A stretch of DNA of 64,000 nucleotides from Elsinoe arachidis. Lineage: Eukaryota > Ascomycota > Dothideomycetes > Myriangiales > Elsinoaceae. The stretch lies in assembly GCA_013372555.1 (NCBI GenBank), contig JAAPAX010000002.1, positions 3,968,001-4,032,000 on the forward strand, given 5' to 3'. The position numbers and the translations under genes were made by a program. The notes below the pieces were generated by a model. It was not told where the DNA came from, did not search any database, and saw only the letters and a list, made by a program, of their open reading frames with translations. Positions 12,950 through 23,020 of this stretch are shown piece after piece; positions within the stretch are counted from its first letter, which is position 1, and every line of letters begins with the position of its first letter.

Positions 12950-15900
12950 TGTCGAATAGCTAGAATAGTTAAGATATACTCTTCCGATATAGTAGCTACT
13001 TCTTTTATAATGTTAACGAAGTTCTCGACTATATATACTACTATAACTCTAATCTCTGTATAGATTTTGTTAACTATACCCTAGGCGTATATACCTAAGT
13101 ATAGGCCCTTTTTAATAACGCTCTATTTAATATTATTAGTACGATCTGTAAGGAGAATATAGTTACCTTAGATAAGGCTAGTTAGGAAAGTATATTTCCG
13201 GAAGTCTTTGCTACCTACAAGAGAGTTAGAGATAGGAGAAACAAAGTACTAGAACATAAAATAGCTATCTTAAAAGCTGTCTCTAACCTCGCTAACTTCC
13301 CTCTATACGCTAACTAGTACTATAGCCTTACTAATATAGCTAGGTAGAGGTTTAACTACTATACTAAAGACAAGACTTTCCGCTATACTATTAACATGTT
13401 CTACTACGCTACTATTACTTGCATTGCTACTCCGAAAGGTATTACTAGCTATAAGATCTAAAGCGCTAACATCGAGTAAGTCTATAACAAAATTTAAATA
13501 TCTAGCTCTCTAAAGTTAAAAGATCTAATAGCTCCTAAGCTAATTATAGATTACTCTAGTCGCTAGATTAAGTACTACACTTAAGATACTCTTAGTTTCC
13601 TTATAGAGTCTATTACACTAACTAAAGTTAGTTATATTATAGAGGCTAGATCGTTAGTAGTGCCCGAAGCTTCTATAGAAGCTACTAAGGACAACGTTAC
13701 TACTTAGAACTATAGGCTAACTGTTAGTAATACTAATAGGTTAGCCGCTACTATGTTAGCTACTATAGGTAGTAACTCTCGAGTAAACTCTAGTAATTCT
13801 ATATCTAAGCCTAGCTTAGATCTAGAATCTTGCTATATAGAGCTATAGCTCGCTAACCTTCTCTACTGCTCCGAGCGTAATTGCCTCTAGGCGCTTAAGT
13901 AGGCTAATTATAAGGAGATAGCTATTCCGATAGTAGAAGCTAAGGAAGAGCCTTATAGAAGCTTGCCTTGCAAGAGGCGTCGCTACAATAAGGATAAGGA
14001 TAACAAGTACTATAAAGGGTTAGCTATAGTTATCCTAGACTAATTAGTCTTAGCACTTACAAAAGATAAAGGCAAGAGTTATACTATTAACCTAGAAGAA
14101 GAGAAGGTCTATATCTATACTAGGGTCTCTCTAGATGTTAAGAAGGAGTTTAAGAATCGCTAGGCAGTCTCTAATACTAAGCTAGCTACTTTAGTTTAGA
14201 TCTAGATATAGAAGAACTCGGCTATAAAAGCTAAAGTCTACTATATTTACACTTGTTTACTAGTATAGCGCCTTTACTTACTTACTAACTTCTTATAAGA
14301 GATTCTTGTCTAGCGTATTTATTACTAGTATACTACGTTCTAGAAGAGCACTCTCGGCCTTTTAGAAGTTTATAGGGAAACTGCTATATAGCTCTAGGCC
14401 TAGTATTATTATGCCTATACCTCTACTAAGCGGGGTGTCTTTAAGTATAAGCCTAAGCCTATAGAGCACTACATTAACAACAAGCGTAGGAAGGTAATTC
14501 TAGATAGCTTTAAGGCTAGACTTTTCGATAAGTAGACTACTAATAGGAATATAAAGCTTAATCTCTTTAAATAGTAGTTCGAGAAGGAGAACAAGAATAG
14601 AGTTAGTCTCGTAGACATCTTTCTAGAGGAGATAGAGATATATTAGTATCACTTCGGGCATCGTGCTAACAAGGCTTAACTTAGCTAGTTACGTAATATG
14701 TTTTATTCTCTCGGCTAATAGACTATACGTATAGACCCTTAGTACTATCGTACCTACGTAGCTAGTCGTCTCGACGGTCTTACCTAGTTAATCTTATACC
14801 TCTATTATACTAAGTACACTTATGCTAGAGATCGTACTTAGTTCTACTATATCGACATTAACCCTAGTTGTCTCGCTACTAGGTATAGTGTTAACACTAT
14901 CTAAGGTTCTATAAGTCTTAATAACAAGCTAGAGACTAACTATATTCTTATTATTCGTGGAATACACTATTATATTACCGAATAGGTCGAAGACCTTAAG
15001 AAGTATAAGATTCTTAATAATGCTCTAGTTATTAACATTACTAATGCCTACTATATAGAGGCAGATACTAAGAAGTATAGAGCTAGATAGAAGCGTTTTC
15101 CCTACGAGACTAGTAACGTTCGTCTTACTATACCTTATACCTCTTACAGTTCTACCGGTCCTACTACTAGTATACGTCGTATAATGCTTCCTTAGTTCTA
15201 TAGTATCGACGCTAACTACGAGACTCTAGAGATGTCTAAGAGTAGTACCTACTAATAGCTCGCTAATGCCTATATATAGAAGAAGCCTAGTCCGTTAACG
15301 CCTTCTAGTAAGCCTAATATATACAGGACTATCTACACTACCTTCTCTACTATAGTATACCTTTATATTAATAGTCCTATAGGTAATACTCTAGTTAGAC
15401 ATGCTTATTAGGATAACTCTACTATTGTCGAAGAAGTTAGTGTCTTACTTAGTGCTAATCTAGATAATACTATAGACTACATAAACGACATACGTTGCAA
15501 GATTAACTATACTATATATAAGGCGTAGAAGCAAGTTAAGAAGTACAAGAAGGACTACTTTACTAGTGCTTATTTATTCTTCTATTATAAGAAGGAGAGA
15601 CTTATACCTACTCCTTAAGATAATTCGAATCCTATAGTAGTAGGTTTATCTAACGTAGCTATAGGTAGAGGACAGGAACAGGGGTCTTCTTCTAGTAGAG
15701 CTACTACTAAGGAGGAAGATAATAACAATAAGGATATTAAGTTATTAGATAATAAGGATAAGAGTTTAACTAGGGAGGAGCTAGTTATATAGCAGCGTTA
15801 ACGCTAGGAGGCTAAGGATAGAGCTACTAACTACGCTACTATGCCTATCGTTAAGACTAGATATTGTCTCTGTTAGCGTAGTAGTAATAGTTGTATAGCT
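12950..15900 (+). pseudogene. Extra 3' ORF of the nested retrotransposon; possible 2-oxoglutarate oxygenase fold
   Basis: A long plus-strand frame, interrupted mainly by TAG, lies after integrase and before the 3' LTR. It is best preserved at 14400-15700. I do not recognise the family with confidence. Within it, F-Y-Y-I-D-I-N-P (14842-14865) and, 96 residues later, I-P-Y-T-S-Y-S-S-T-G-P followed by S-I-R-R (15130-15180) are consistent with an HxD ... H-x(about 10-13)-R iron/2-oxoglutarate oxygenase pattern in which His CAT/CAC codons have become TAT/TAC by RIP. That reading is inference; the histidines are not present in the sequence. Alternatives: a domesticated host fragment or an unrelated accessory protein. 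Confidence 0.4.
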
Positions 15901-16022
15901 TGTTAAGAAGAAGTTCGTAGTCTTCTACGTAGTTAAGAGTAGTCTTGTTCGAGGTCTCTAAGGAAAGGCTATTTAGATAGGTAAGTATCTAACACAGAGG
16001 ATATATAGTATAGTTATTGTTC

Positions 16023-16039
16023 GTGTCTAGGATAGACAC
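16023..16039. repeat. Small perfect hairpin, second copy, next to the polypurine tract
   Basis: Identical to 11937-11953. Followed by AGTAGGAAGGGGACAG and the 3' LTR start at 16061. Confidence 0.75.
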
Positions 16040-16060
16040 TAGTAGGAAGGGGACAGTTAT

Positions 16061-16254
16061 TGTAGACTAAGAAGCAGGTTAGGTAACCTATAGCTATTAT
16101 TATAAAGTAGCATTAGCACTTAGAGATAGCATTATAGACAATTAAGATAGTATTATAGCTTTACTAGTGCAATAGACTAGTGCCTTTAACATAATAGTAG
16201 TAATAAGAGCAGAATATCTCTACTCGATACTAGGAAGTAACCTACTCCGTAATA
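16061..16254 (+). repeat. 3' LTR of the nested retrotransposon
   Basis: 194 bp, begins TGTAGACTAAG and ends CCGTAATA. Matches the 5' LTR at 4975-5168 with transition differences only over the regions compared by eye. Confidence 0.8.
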
Positions 16255-17010
16255 ATACTACGAGTTATAGCGATTTAACTCGCTCTTCTCTAGTTATACT
16301 CTCCCCTATAGTCCCCTCGTTATCGGTCTTATAAGCCTCGTTGTCTTAGAGCTTAAGTTAGCCTATTAGCTATATCGTTACTACTACTAACCTTTACTAT
16401 AATAGAGTAATAAAGCTACTAGCTACTACCTATATAGTAGTCTCTAAAGCTAAGGCTACTAGGTCTATAGCTCTACTAGTAAAGAAGCTAAAGTAGTTAA
16501 TATATATAACTATCGAGATATAGAAGGTAACGTATAGATAGATATTAGATAGTAATCTAGTCTATAAAAAGGCTCTTCTCGATATCTATAATAATATACT
16601 ATAGTTAGATACTATCCTCTCTATAATCGAGATTAGTTATTTAAACTATCGCTACTAGCTATATAACTTATTAGCCTATTACTCTAAAAAGTAAATCTAC
16701 TTCGACTCTTAGTAGTATAGTAAAGACGTGTTTAAGAGTTATATAGACTACTACCTTGTTAATAAGTTTAACTTCTTTAATAAGCCTATCTAACTAGTAT
16801 AGAACACCTTAGAGAGGAAGTATCTTAAGGATCTACTTAAGGCCTTTAGAACTACTAGAAGTAGTAGTAATAGGAGGTATAATATTAAGCTTATATACGA
16901 GTACTAGAGTAGTAAGGTTATAAACTAACTAGTAAAGGAGGTACCTATCTTCTCTAGAGCGCTATTATCGAATCGTAGCTTAATCGCCTCTAAATTATAA
17001 TCTAGAGACC

Positions 17011-17089
17011 TATCTTATACTCTCTCTTATATACTCTCTTATACTCTCTCTTATATACTCTCTTATACTCTATCTTATACTCTATCTTA
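17011..17089. repeat. Minisatellite of CT/TA-rich units
   Basis: About six imperfect units of 10-14 bp, each a variant of TCTCTTATATAC or TCTATCTTATAC, in direct tandem. Confidence 0.75.
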
Positions 17090-17160
17090 GCATACGAGAT
17101 AGACCTCTTCTTGTCTATCTAGAAGTTTAAGTTATCTAGCTTATAAACTAGTTCGCGAGC

Positions 17161-17235
17161 TAGATAACGACCTAGATTATAACCTAGATCGTAACCTAGA
17201 TAATAATCTAGATTTCGATCTAGATCTTAACCTAG
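17161..17235. repeat. Short imperfect tandem repeat of AACCTAGAT-type units
   Basis: Seven or so units of about 10-11 bp built on CCTAGAT/TCTAGAT, adjoining the minisatellite upstream. Confidence 0.55.
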
Positions 17236-19157
17236 TACTATCTAGCTAACTATCTTACTACGTATCTAAGTGTCTTATTAGTCGCTCTAGCGAAGAGATT
17301 ATAGTATTAATTTGCACTCGCTTGTAGTCTTATATTAATATAAAGCTACAAAAAATCGCTAAGCGATTCGGACTAGATAAATTACTATATAAATCGTTAG
17401 TTAGTAGACTTACTTAGTTCGAGACGAAGTTTATTAACTATAATACTAATACCTCTCTAGCCTTTATACTAGCGCTACTAGCTAGAATAACTAAGCTAGC
17501 TTAAGAGAGAGTTACTATTAAAGATAAGCGAAGTTAGCTATTATAGATAGTTAATCTAAACTACCTACTAACCTCTTTTACTATTATAGATTTAAGTACT
17601 AGTAACTTCTAATAGATAGAACTAACTATAGTAACTAAAACTAGGAGTTAGAGTATATTTCTAACTCTAATACTATTTAACTACTTCTACGTCTTTAACT
17701 CTATAGAGGCTAACCTACTCTTAGAGAAACCTCTAAGAGCTATACCTATCTCTACTACTACTACTATATAGTTAGAGTAGGTAAAAAATAGCTAGATCGA
17801 TCGATCTTATAAAGAGTAATTACTAGATATTAATATTATATAGCTAGAAGATTTCTAGAGTAGTATACTAAGTAATATATAGTTAATAAGTATTAGGAGA
17901 AGTAGATAGAGAACTAAGCTAATAGAGAAGATATAATAAAAGGTAGATAGATAGTAAGATAGTTATAATTTACTTCTTAGGTATTATAATATAACTAAAT
18001 ACTATACTAATTATTATAGTTTATAATTATAAGTTCTTAGCTTTATTCTCTAATAGTACTAGTAACTTCTCTATCTACTCTACTCTCTCTATACTCTTCC
18101 TATTCTTCTCTTTCTTATTCTCTAGGCTAATAAAGTCTTCGAGCCTTACTATTCTAGCCTTCTACTTCTTAAGCTTACTAATAGCCTTTACTAATACTAG
18201 CTCTAAGTCTATAATATACTTCTTTAGATCTATAGTTTCTTATAATTTACTCTATAATTTACTAGATAATTTGCCTACTAGTGCTAAGTAATAATCTTTA
18301 CTCTCTCTTATATAGTATCTATACGACTTACTCTTACTCTTCTTCTTCTAGACTTAATATACTAATATATCTTAATTATTCTTAGTCTTATAACTATACT
18401 ACTAGTATAGATTAGAGGCTAGTATTCTCTTCTCTATCTCTATAATCTCGCTAGTATATACTATATAGTAGAGACTAGTTAAGGCTATCTTCTTTACCTT
18501 ATTATCGCTACTAGTAGCTTCTAGTATAAGGTAAAGAGCTTACTACTTATTATCCGAGATGTACTAGAAGTCTTACTTATTAGTAGTCTCGGGGTAGCGC
18601 TATTAATTATTAAAACTACAAAAACTTGTAAACTTCTAAATTACTAATAGAATTATAACTAAATTATAACTCTAAGGGAGGTTAGATACTACTTATATAA
18701 GTTATTTTTAGAGCTCTTCTCTAGCTAAAGTAGTAGCTCTTACTATAGCATTAGTAGCTTACTACTACTTAGCGGTTTAATAAGTCTATCTTATAGAGGT
18801 AGTATAGAGACTCTTCTCTAATATTTTAATATTAATTATATAATTAATTAGTAAGCTAGAGGTAAGCTTATTGTTGTAATTAAACACTAGTTAGTAGTAT
18901 CTAAGGCTACTACTAGTAGTAGAGATTAGACTTAATAGTTTAGCGTAGCTCTTCTATATACCTAATTACCTCTCTAGAGTAGTTAGTATAACAATAATAT
19001 TACTACTACTACCTTATATAATTAATTTAAAATTAATATTATTATAATTAGCGTAATAAGAGAAGACGATTAGTATTAATTTTAATACTATATAATAAAT
19101 ATTAGTAGAGATATCCGAATATAGTTACGTAACGCCAAAAAGGGGTTAGGCGGCCGA

Positions 19158-19189
19158 GAGTTTTGCGACAAGTGTAAGAATATCCCACC
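19158..19189 (-). repeat. Right terminal inverted repeat of the interrupted DNA transposon
   Basis: Inverted match of 2758-2788. Composition returns to normal immediately outside it. Confidence 0.75.
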
Positions 19190-19452
19190 GTCGTATGTCG
19201 GCATCTGCAAACGGCGCGTGAGACACGGCAACCGTTGAAATGACTACGGCATCCCCTAGCGACTTGAAAGGCATGGAAGAGGTCTTGTGCACATTGATAT
19301 CCCATGTGACGGGTTCCTGGGCAACGTCGATGATCATTTCAAGTGACTCTGCATATGGTCCGTACACAGATATAGTTTCTGCTCAAAACTCTATCCTGAC
19401 AGAAGGACACCCTTGCCTTCCTGACGAGACCCTTTCTCCGAGATTAGCTCGC
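19190..19452. other. Short 3' flank of the cutinase gene
   Basis: Normal-composition DNA between the transposon's inverted repeat and the cutinase stop codon. No supported gene. Confidence 0.5.
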
Positions 19453-20470
19453 TCAAGAAGCTGGAGCAGTGCCAGCGCTGCCTCCCGCCTGGATGCGTTG
19501 CTGCAGGAATTGCACTGCAGGCGCAACATCATCAGAGTAAGCAAAATGAGCAGCGGTGACAGCGAGAGTGCCCCGACACACGCCATCTCCAGCTTCGCAA
19601 AAGATCTTGACCTTTTCTCGGGGAAAGTTCGGGATCTGGCCGCGATCTTGCTGGTTCCTGGTGTCACCGTACATGACAGCACCATCGACACGCTCCTTCA
19701 CGGCCGGTTGTAGATCACTAACGGCAGCGTGCATGACAGCTGTACCTTGGCTGGAGAACGTCAGTAGCGATTCTGCACCAAAGCGGGTGACGACTTGCCT
19801 GTAGCCTCCGACGACAATGCTGGTCTGAGGACACTTCGAGGCAGCCAGACTGATGAGACGTCCAGCTTCTCTGATGGCTGCTGGAGTAGACCCGCGGGGT
19901 AGAGCATTATCGGCAAGACCAGCAGTGTATGGCCCGCCAACGCCTTGACAAGCGACCTTATCCTGACCAAGAGCTCGCTTGAGACCGCTGCAAGTAGCAG
20001 GCCCCGTGGAGGCGCCCTGAAGAAAGTCAGGGTATGCCAGAGCTGAAGGAAGTAGATCTTACCATGTTACCGGGCTCAGTCGAGGCACGAGCCATGATAA
20101 AGGTGACATCACGGCATTGGCCTTGCTCAAGCTCGTTGCTCGTACTGCCTCCCCCTCCACCAAGACCACCACCCAGGCCACCTCCCAATCCCCCAAGGAA
20201 ACCGCCACCACCTGAACTCCCTCCACCTGATCCACCCAAGCCGCCGAGGCCTCCCCCAGAGCTTCCGCCGAGGCCCCCTAAGAAGCCTCCGCCAGTGCTA
20301 CCTCCACCAGAAGAGCTATCACCACTGCCGGAGCTGCCTCCACGGCCGAAGAAGCTCCCCAAGCCACCTCTGGAGCTGCCGCCCAGGAAGCTCCCGAACT
20401 GACGCTTGTTGAGGCTGATGGGCGATGCAGACGCCAGGCCTGCAAAGGCAACGATGGATTCGACCTTCAT
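19453..20470 (-). CDS. Secreted cutinase with Gly-rich N-terminal extension
   Basis: Three exons: 20470-20063, 20016-19799 and 19750-19453; introns are 20017-20062 (GT-AG) and 19751-19798 (GC-AG). The spliced product is 307 aa. A signal peptide (about residues 1-16) is followed by a Lys-Arg that could be a Kex2 site (22-23), then an unusual Gly/Ser/Leu-rich stretch (about 27-110), then the alpha/beta-hydrolase cutinase domain. That domain has the nucleophile motif GYSQG (Ser209), the C-x-x-G-D-x-V-C segment with Asp264 and the catalytic His277 in AAHFAY, plus the paired cysteines of the family. Cutinases hydrolyse the ester bonds of plant cutin outside the cell. The Ser209 codon is split by the GC-AG intron. 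The gene ends about 260 bp from a RIP block. Confidence 0.93.
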
Positions 20471-22228
20471 TGCGAATGTTGTCAAGAAATGAAATGGTAA
20501 GAAAAGAAAGTAAAGGTATTCTGCTCGTCCGGCGATGTTTGACGGCGGAGTCAAGGGGATGAAATGGAGCTATAAGTAGGCAGTGGGTAGGCATGATGCC
20601 GAGGGTCGCTGACCATACCGCTGTTGTCCCCCACCACCATCGTGTTTCAGGGGAGCTGTGCTAAAGCAAGTGCCAAGGATAGGCCAAGAGTAGGTGGCGG
20701 TGGCAGGTGTTGCTTGCAAAAACGCTGACATCTGGCCGTGAACTGCTTCTTGGAGAAAGCGCGTCATCCAGGTACAAATCCATTGATTTGGTATCGTCGG
20801 ATCTGTTTCATCCGCACATCTTGTTCCTCTGTTTTGCACCGAAGTCACCTGGAAGCTGCTCGACAGCTTCAAAGACAGGTGGAGGGATGAAAAATGCCTC
20901 GGCCAGGCCAGAGACGTCAGAGGGGACAGCATTCATGCAAGCGAACTGCAATCTCGCACAAACCAAACGTCGGAGATCGGCCCAGGATGCTCGACAACCG
21001 TGGTTGACAGATCGAATGGGATGCAGAAGCTGTATGCAGGTGGGTGTGCATCGCAGGTGGAGGATTGTCTGGATCGTGTTTCAAGATGCCGTGTCAGTGG
21101 TCCGCTCTGGGGTTTGCTTGTGGCGGTGCGCCAAAGACATGCATCTTTCGGCGAGAAAGAGCCGAGGCAACATGGCCATGTAAATTTTGAATACATGAGA
21201 TCTGTGGCTCTTTGTCAATTCGATCTCAGCGGGTTTAGTGGAGTCGATGTCCTGTCATCTTAAGCATAAATGAGTATAGGAACCGTTGTGGGGTGAATAC
21301 AATCAACTTGCGATAGATGATAGTGAAAGACACCGAGGCAACCCGAGGCTTGCTTTTGGATCCCAGAGCATTGACAGTGAGGGCTGGTAGTTCCCGTATT
21401 TTGAGGCAGCAAAGACATCATCTCAACCATCGATTCCGGCAGAGGATTCGAATGCACCCTGCTCGGATTGCGGACGCTCAAGCCCACTGCTACATACCAG
21501 ATTGGTTTCGGATCTCGGCAGGATTCAAGTCTCGATAACACCGCAAATGGTGATAAGATGAGCAGGACCAGTGGGTGTCAAACGAATATGCTGGATGATA
21601 TTAGCATGTGGTGCAGTAGACGTGTATAGTATCTACACCTGAAATACAGCGGCAACCCAGCCTCTGTAGACAGATCTGCAGGGGAATGTGGATTCTGCAC
21701 CTGCAGATAGCCAGGGATCCGAAGCGTGGGACGCTTGATGCAGCTCCTTCCGTGGTGCGTTTGAGAGAGTCTCACTTCGTCAAGGATGTCCTCGCAGACA
21801 CGCAGCGGAACGGAGTGCCAAGTGGAATCGCGGTGATAGATTCCTGGTCTCTCTTCGGGCCTACTTGATGGTGGTGTGGCCGTGTGTGAGGTCGACATCG
21901 TCATGTGCATGCAGGAGACGGTGCGGCCGAAATTTTCATGCCCGGCTGTTGATAGACTGCTGGACGACCTACCAGGGAAGTGCAAGATTCGTGGCAAGAA
22001 GCATTCCCACTAGCCACTAGGGTTTGGAGATGCTCTAGCGATACATACAATGATGTTGTGAAGCAACGAGGTTTCGACTTGTTGTAGGTCGGATTGAAAT
22101 GGACCCCGCCATTCGGACGCGCCAAGCTCGCCCCTCCACCACGCTGTCCTCCCACCTCTTCATGCTCTCCTATCGACTGAAACAACCTCTCACAAGGGTC
22201 GAGCCTTGCTCAGCGATAGCATGAGCTC
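20471..22228. other. Divergent intergenic region between cutinase and CENP-X genes
   Basis: About 1.75 kb of normal composition. It must contain both promoters. A TATA-like TTATAG lies about 100 bp upstream of the cutinase ATG on the minus strand. Open frames here are short and show no protein-like features I could support. Confidence 0.5.
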
Positions 22229-22852
22229 ATGCCACCACCACGTGCCATCTCGAACGCCTCCTCGACCGTATTCTTCAACAAGAAACCCACCCCGTTCAAA
22301 CCTCCGGGTCCAGCTAAGAGCACCGCAAACTCCAATGATCGTACATCATCTGCGGGCAGCAATGCCGCCGCCACCGTCAAACCTGCCACTATGACAATCT
22401 CGGACGATGAAGAAGACTTTGGTACAGCATTCGACATTGACGATGTCGACATGGAAGACCTCGTCGACTCCCCACCCATCCAAACACCCGCAAAGCCAAA
22501 CACCGCACCTCCGGCCAAAGACAGGCCTCATTTCCCACAACCCGAGACCACCGAAGACCAAGCGATACCCGGTATACCGCCTGCTCTCCTCACGCGAATC
22601 ATGCACGAGTTTTACGCGGACAAGGACACCAAGATCAGCCGCGATGCTAACGCCATGATGCGGCGATACGTGGATATCTTCATACGAGAAGCTGTCGCGA
22701 GAGCGGCTGAAGGCCAGAAGGAGGCGAAGAAGCAAGAGGAGGAGGCATCAGGTGGGAACAAGACGGGCAAGTCGCGAGCGTTGCAAGACGATATTTACCT
22801 TGACGTGGAAGATCTGGAGAGGATCACACCGAGCATGCTATTGGACTTTTGA
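22229..22852 (+). CDS. CENP-X / MHF2 histone-fold protein
   Basis: Single-exon frame of 207 aa. The C-terminal part (about 112-207) has the conserved CENP-X pattern: IPPALLTRIMHEFY, then T-x-I-x-x-DA, then Y-x-x-x-F-x-REA-x-x-RA, then LDVEDLE and a terminal P-x-x-LLDF. In characterised fungi and animals this protein pairs with CENP-S (MHF1) to form a histone-fold tetramer acting at kinetochores and with the FANCM helicase at stalled forks. The N-terminal about 110 residues are low-complexity and acidic (SDDEEDFGTAFDIDDVDMEDL), longer than in the minimal yeast protein. A second ATG (22221) starts an overlapping out-of-frame ORF of about 58 codons. The gene converges on the phosphatase gene 168 bp downstream. 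Confidence 0.88.
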   Translation: MPPPRAISNASSTVFFNKKPTPFKPPGPAKSTANSNDRTSSAGSNAAATVKPATMTISDDEEDFGTAFDIDDVDMEDLVDSPPIQTPAKPNTAPPAKDRPHFPQPETTEDQAIPGIPPALLTRIMHEFYADKDTKISRDANAMMRRYVDIFIREAVARAAEGQKEAKKQEEEASGGNKTGKSRALQDDIYLDVEDLERITPSMLLDF

Positions 22853-23020
22853 GGGCATTGAGGGTCGATAGCTCCGAGTTCGTGAGCAGTACGGCGGGAT
22901 TGGAACAGCAAAGATGGAATATGATACCCCGATGCAACGCATCAACAACTTAAGTAGAAGATCTGGCTCTTTCGGGCTGCTATACATTACTCTATGGCTA
23001 TGCTTGATATCATCCTACAC

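Larger units (their letters stand above)
4975..16254 (+). mobile_element. Nested Ty3/Gypsy-like LTR retrotransposon, 11.3 kb, RIP-inactivated
   Basis: Two direct 194-bp LTRs bound the element, and a purine-rich tract (GGAAGGGGACAG, about 16047-16058) lies just before the 3' LTR. In plus-strand order the interior shows a Gag-type zinc knuckle (6885-6926), a retropepsin-like frame (7857-8138), reverse transcriptase (about 9000-9600), RNase H (about 9990-10440) and integrase (about 10950-11800). This protease-RT-RNase H-integrase order is that of Ty3/Gypsy. A further frame of about 3 kb (12950-15900) lies between integrase and the 3' LTR, so the element is unusually long. All frames carry many TAG/TAA stops. 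No clean target-site duplication was found: ATACT abuts the 3' LTR and also lies 2 bp outside the 5' LTR. Confidence 0.82.
16255..19157 (-). pseudogene. Right arm of the interrupted DNA transposon with a minus-strand ORF relic
   Basis: About 18100-18640 on the minus strand reads as a degraded protein with DF-x-YIS near its start and EIIEIEK-x-ILA further on. The same blocks appear on the minus strand of the sister element near 57500-57670, so this is a shared transposon protein of unknown family. Farther left (16330-17000) a plus-strand protein-like frame is visible but unidentified. The arm carries short tandem repeats at 17011-17089 and 17161-17235. Confidence 0.5.
2758..19189. mobile_element. 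RIP-degraded DNA transposon with terminal inverted repeats, split by a nested LTR retrotransposon
   Basis: The left edge (2758-2788) and the reverse complement of the right edge (19158-19189) match over about 30 bp: both read GGTGG(G)ATATTCTTA, then ACTTGTC, then AAAACTC. The differences are one G indel and a few transitions. Removing the nested LTR element (4975-16254) leaves about 5.15 kb, close to the roughly 4.8-kb element at 53441-58260. The left arm aligns with 53.7-55 kb (nearly identical stretch around 3645-3685 versus 54340-54380) and the right arm with 57.2-58.25 kb. The sequence is saturated with TpA and in-frame TAG/TAA, consistent with RIP. Superfamily and target-site duplication could not be settled. 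Confidence 0.75.

Noticed and set aside
4968..16259. ATACT as target-site duplication of the nested LTR element
   Set aside because: It abuts the 3' LTR but lies 2 bp outside the 5' LTR as defined by TG; in TA-rich DNA this may be chance.
19751..19800. Cutinase apparently lacking its catalytic Ser (GYR in the unspliced frame)
   Set aside because: A 48-bp GC-AG intron restores the codon exactly, so the enzyme is predicted intact.
20034..20402. 122-codon proline-rich ORF on the plus strand
   Set aside because: It is the complement of the Gly-rich part of the cutinase, a compositional shadow.
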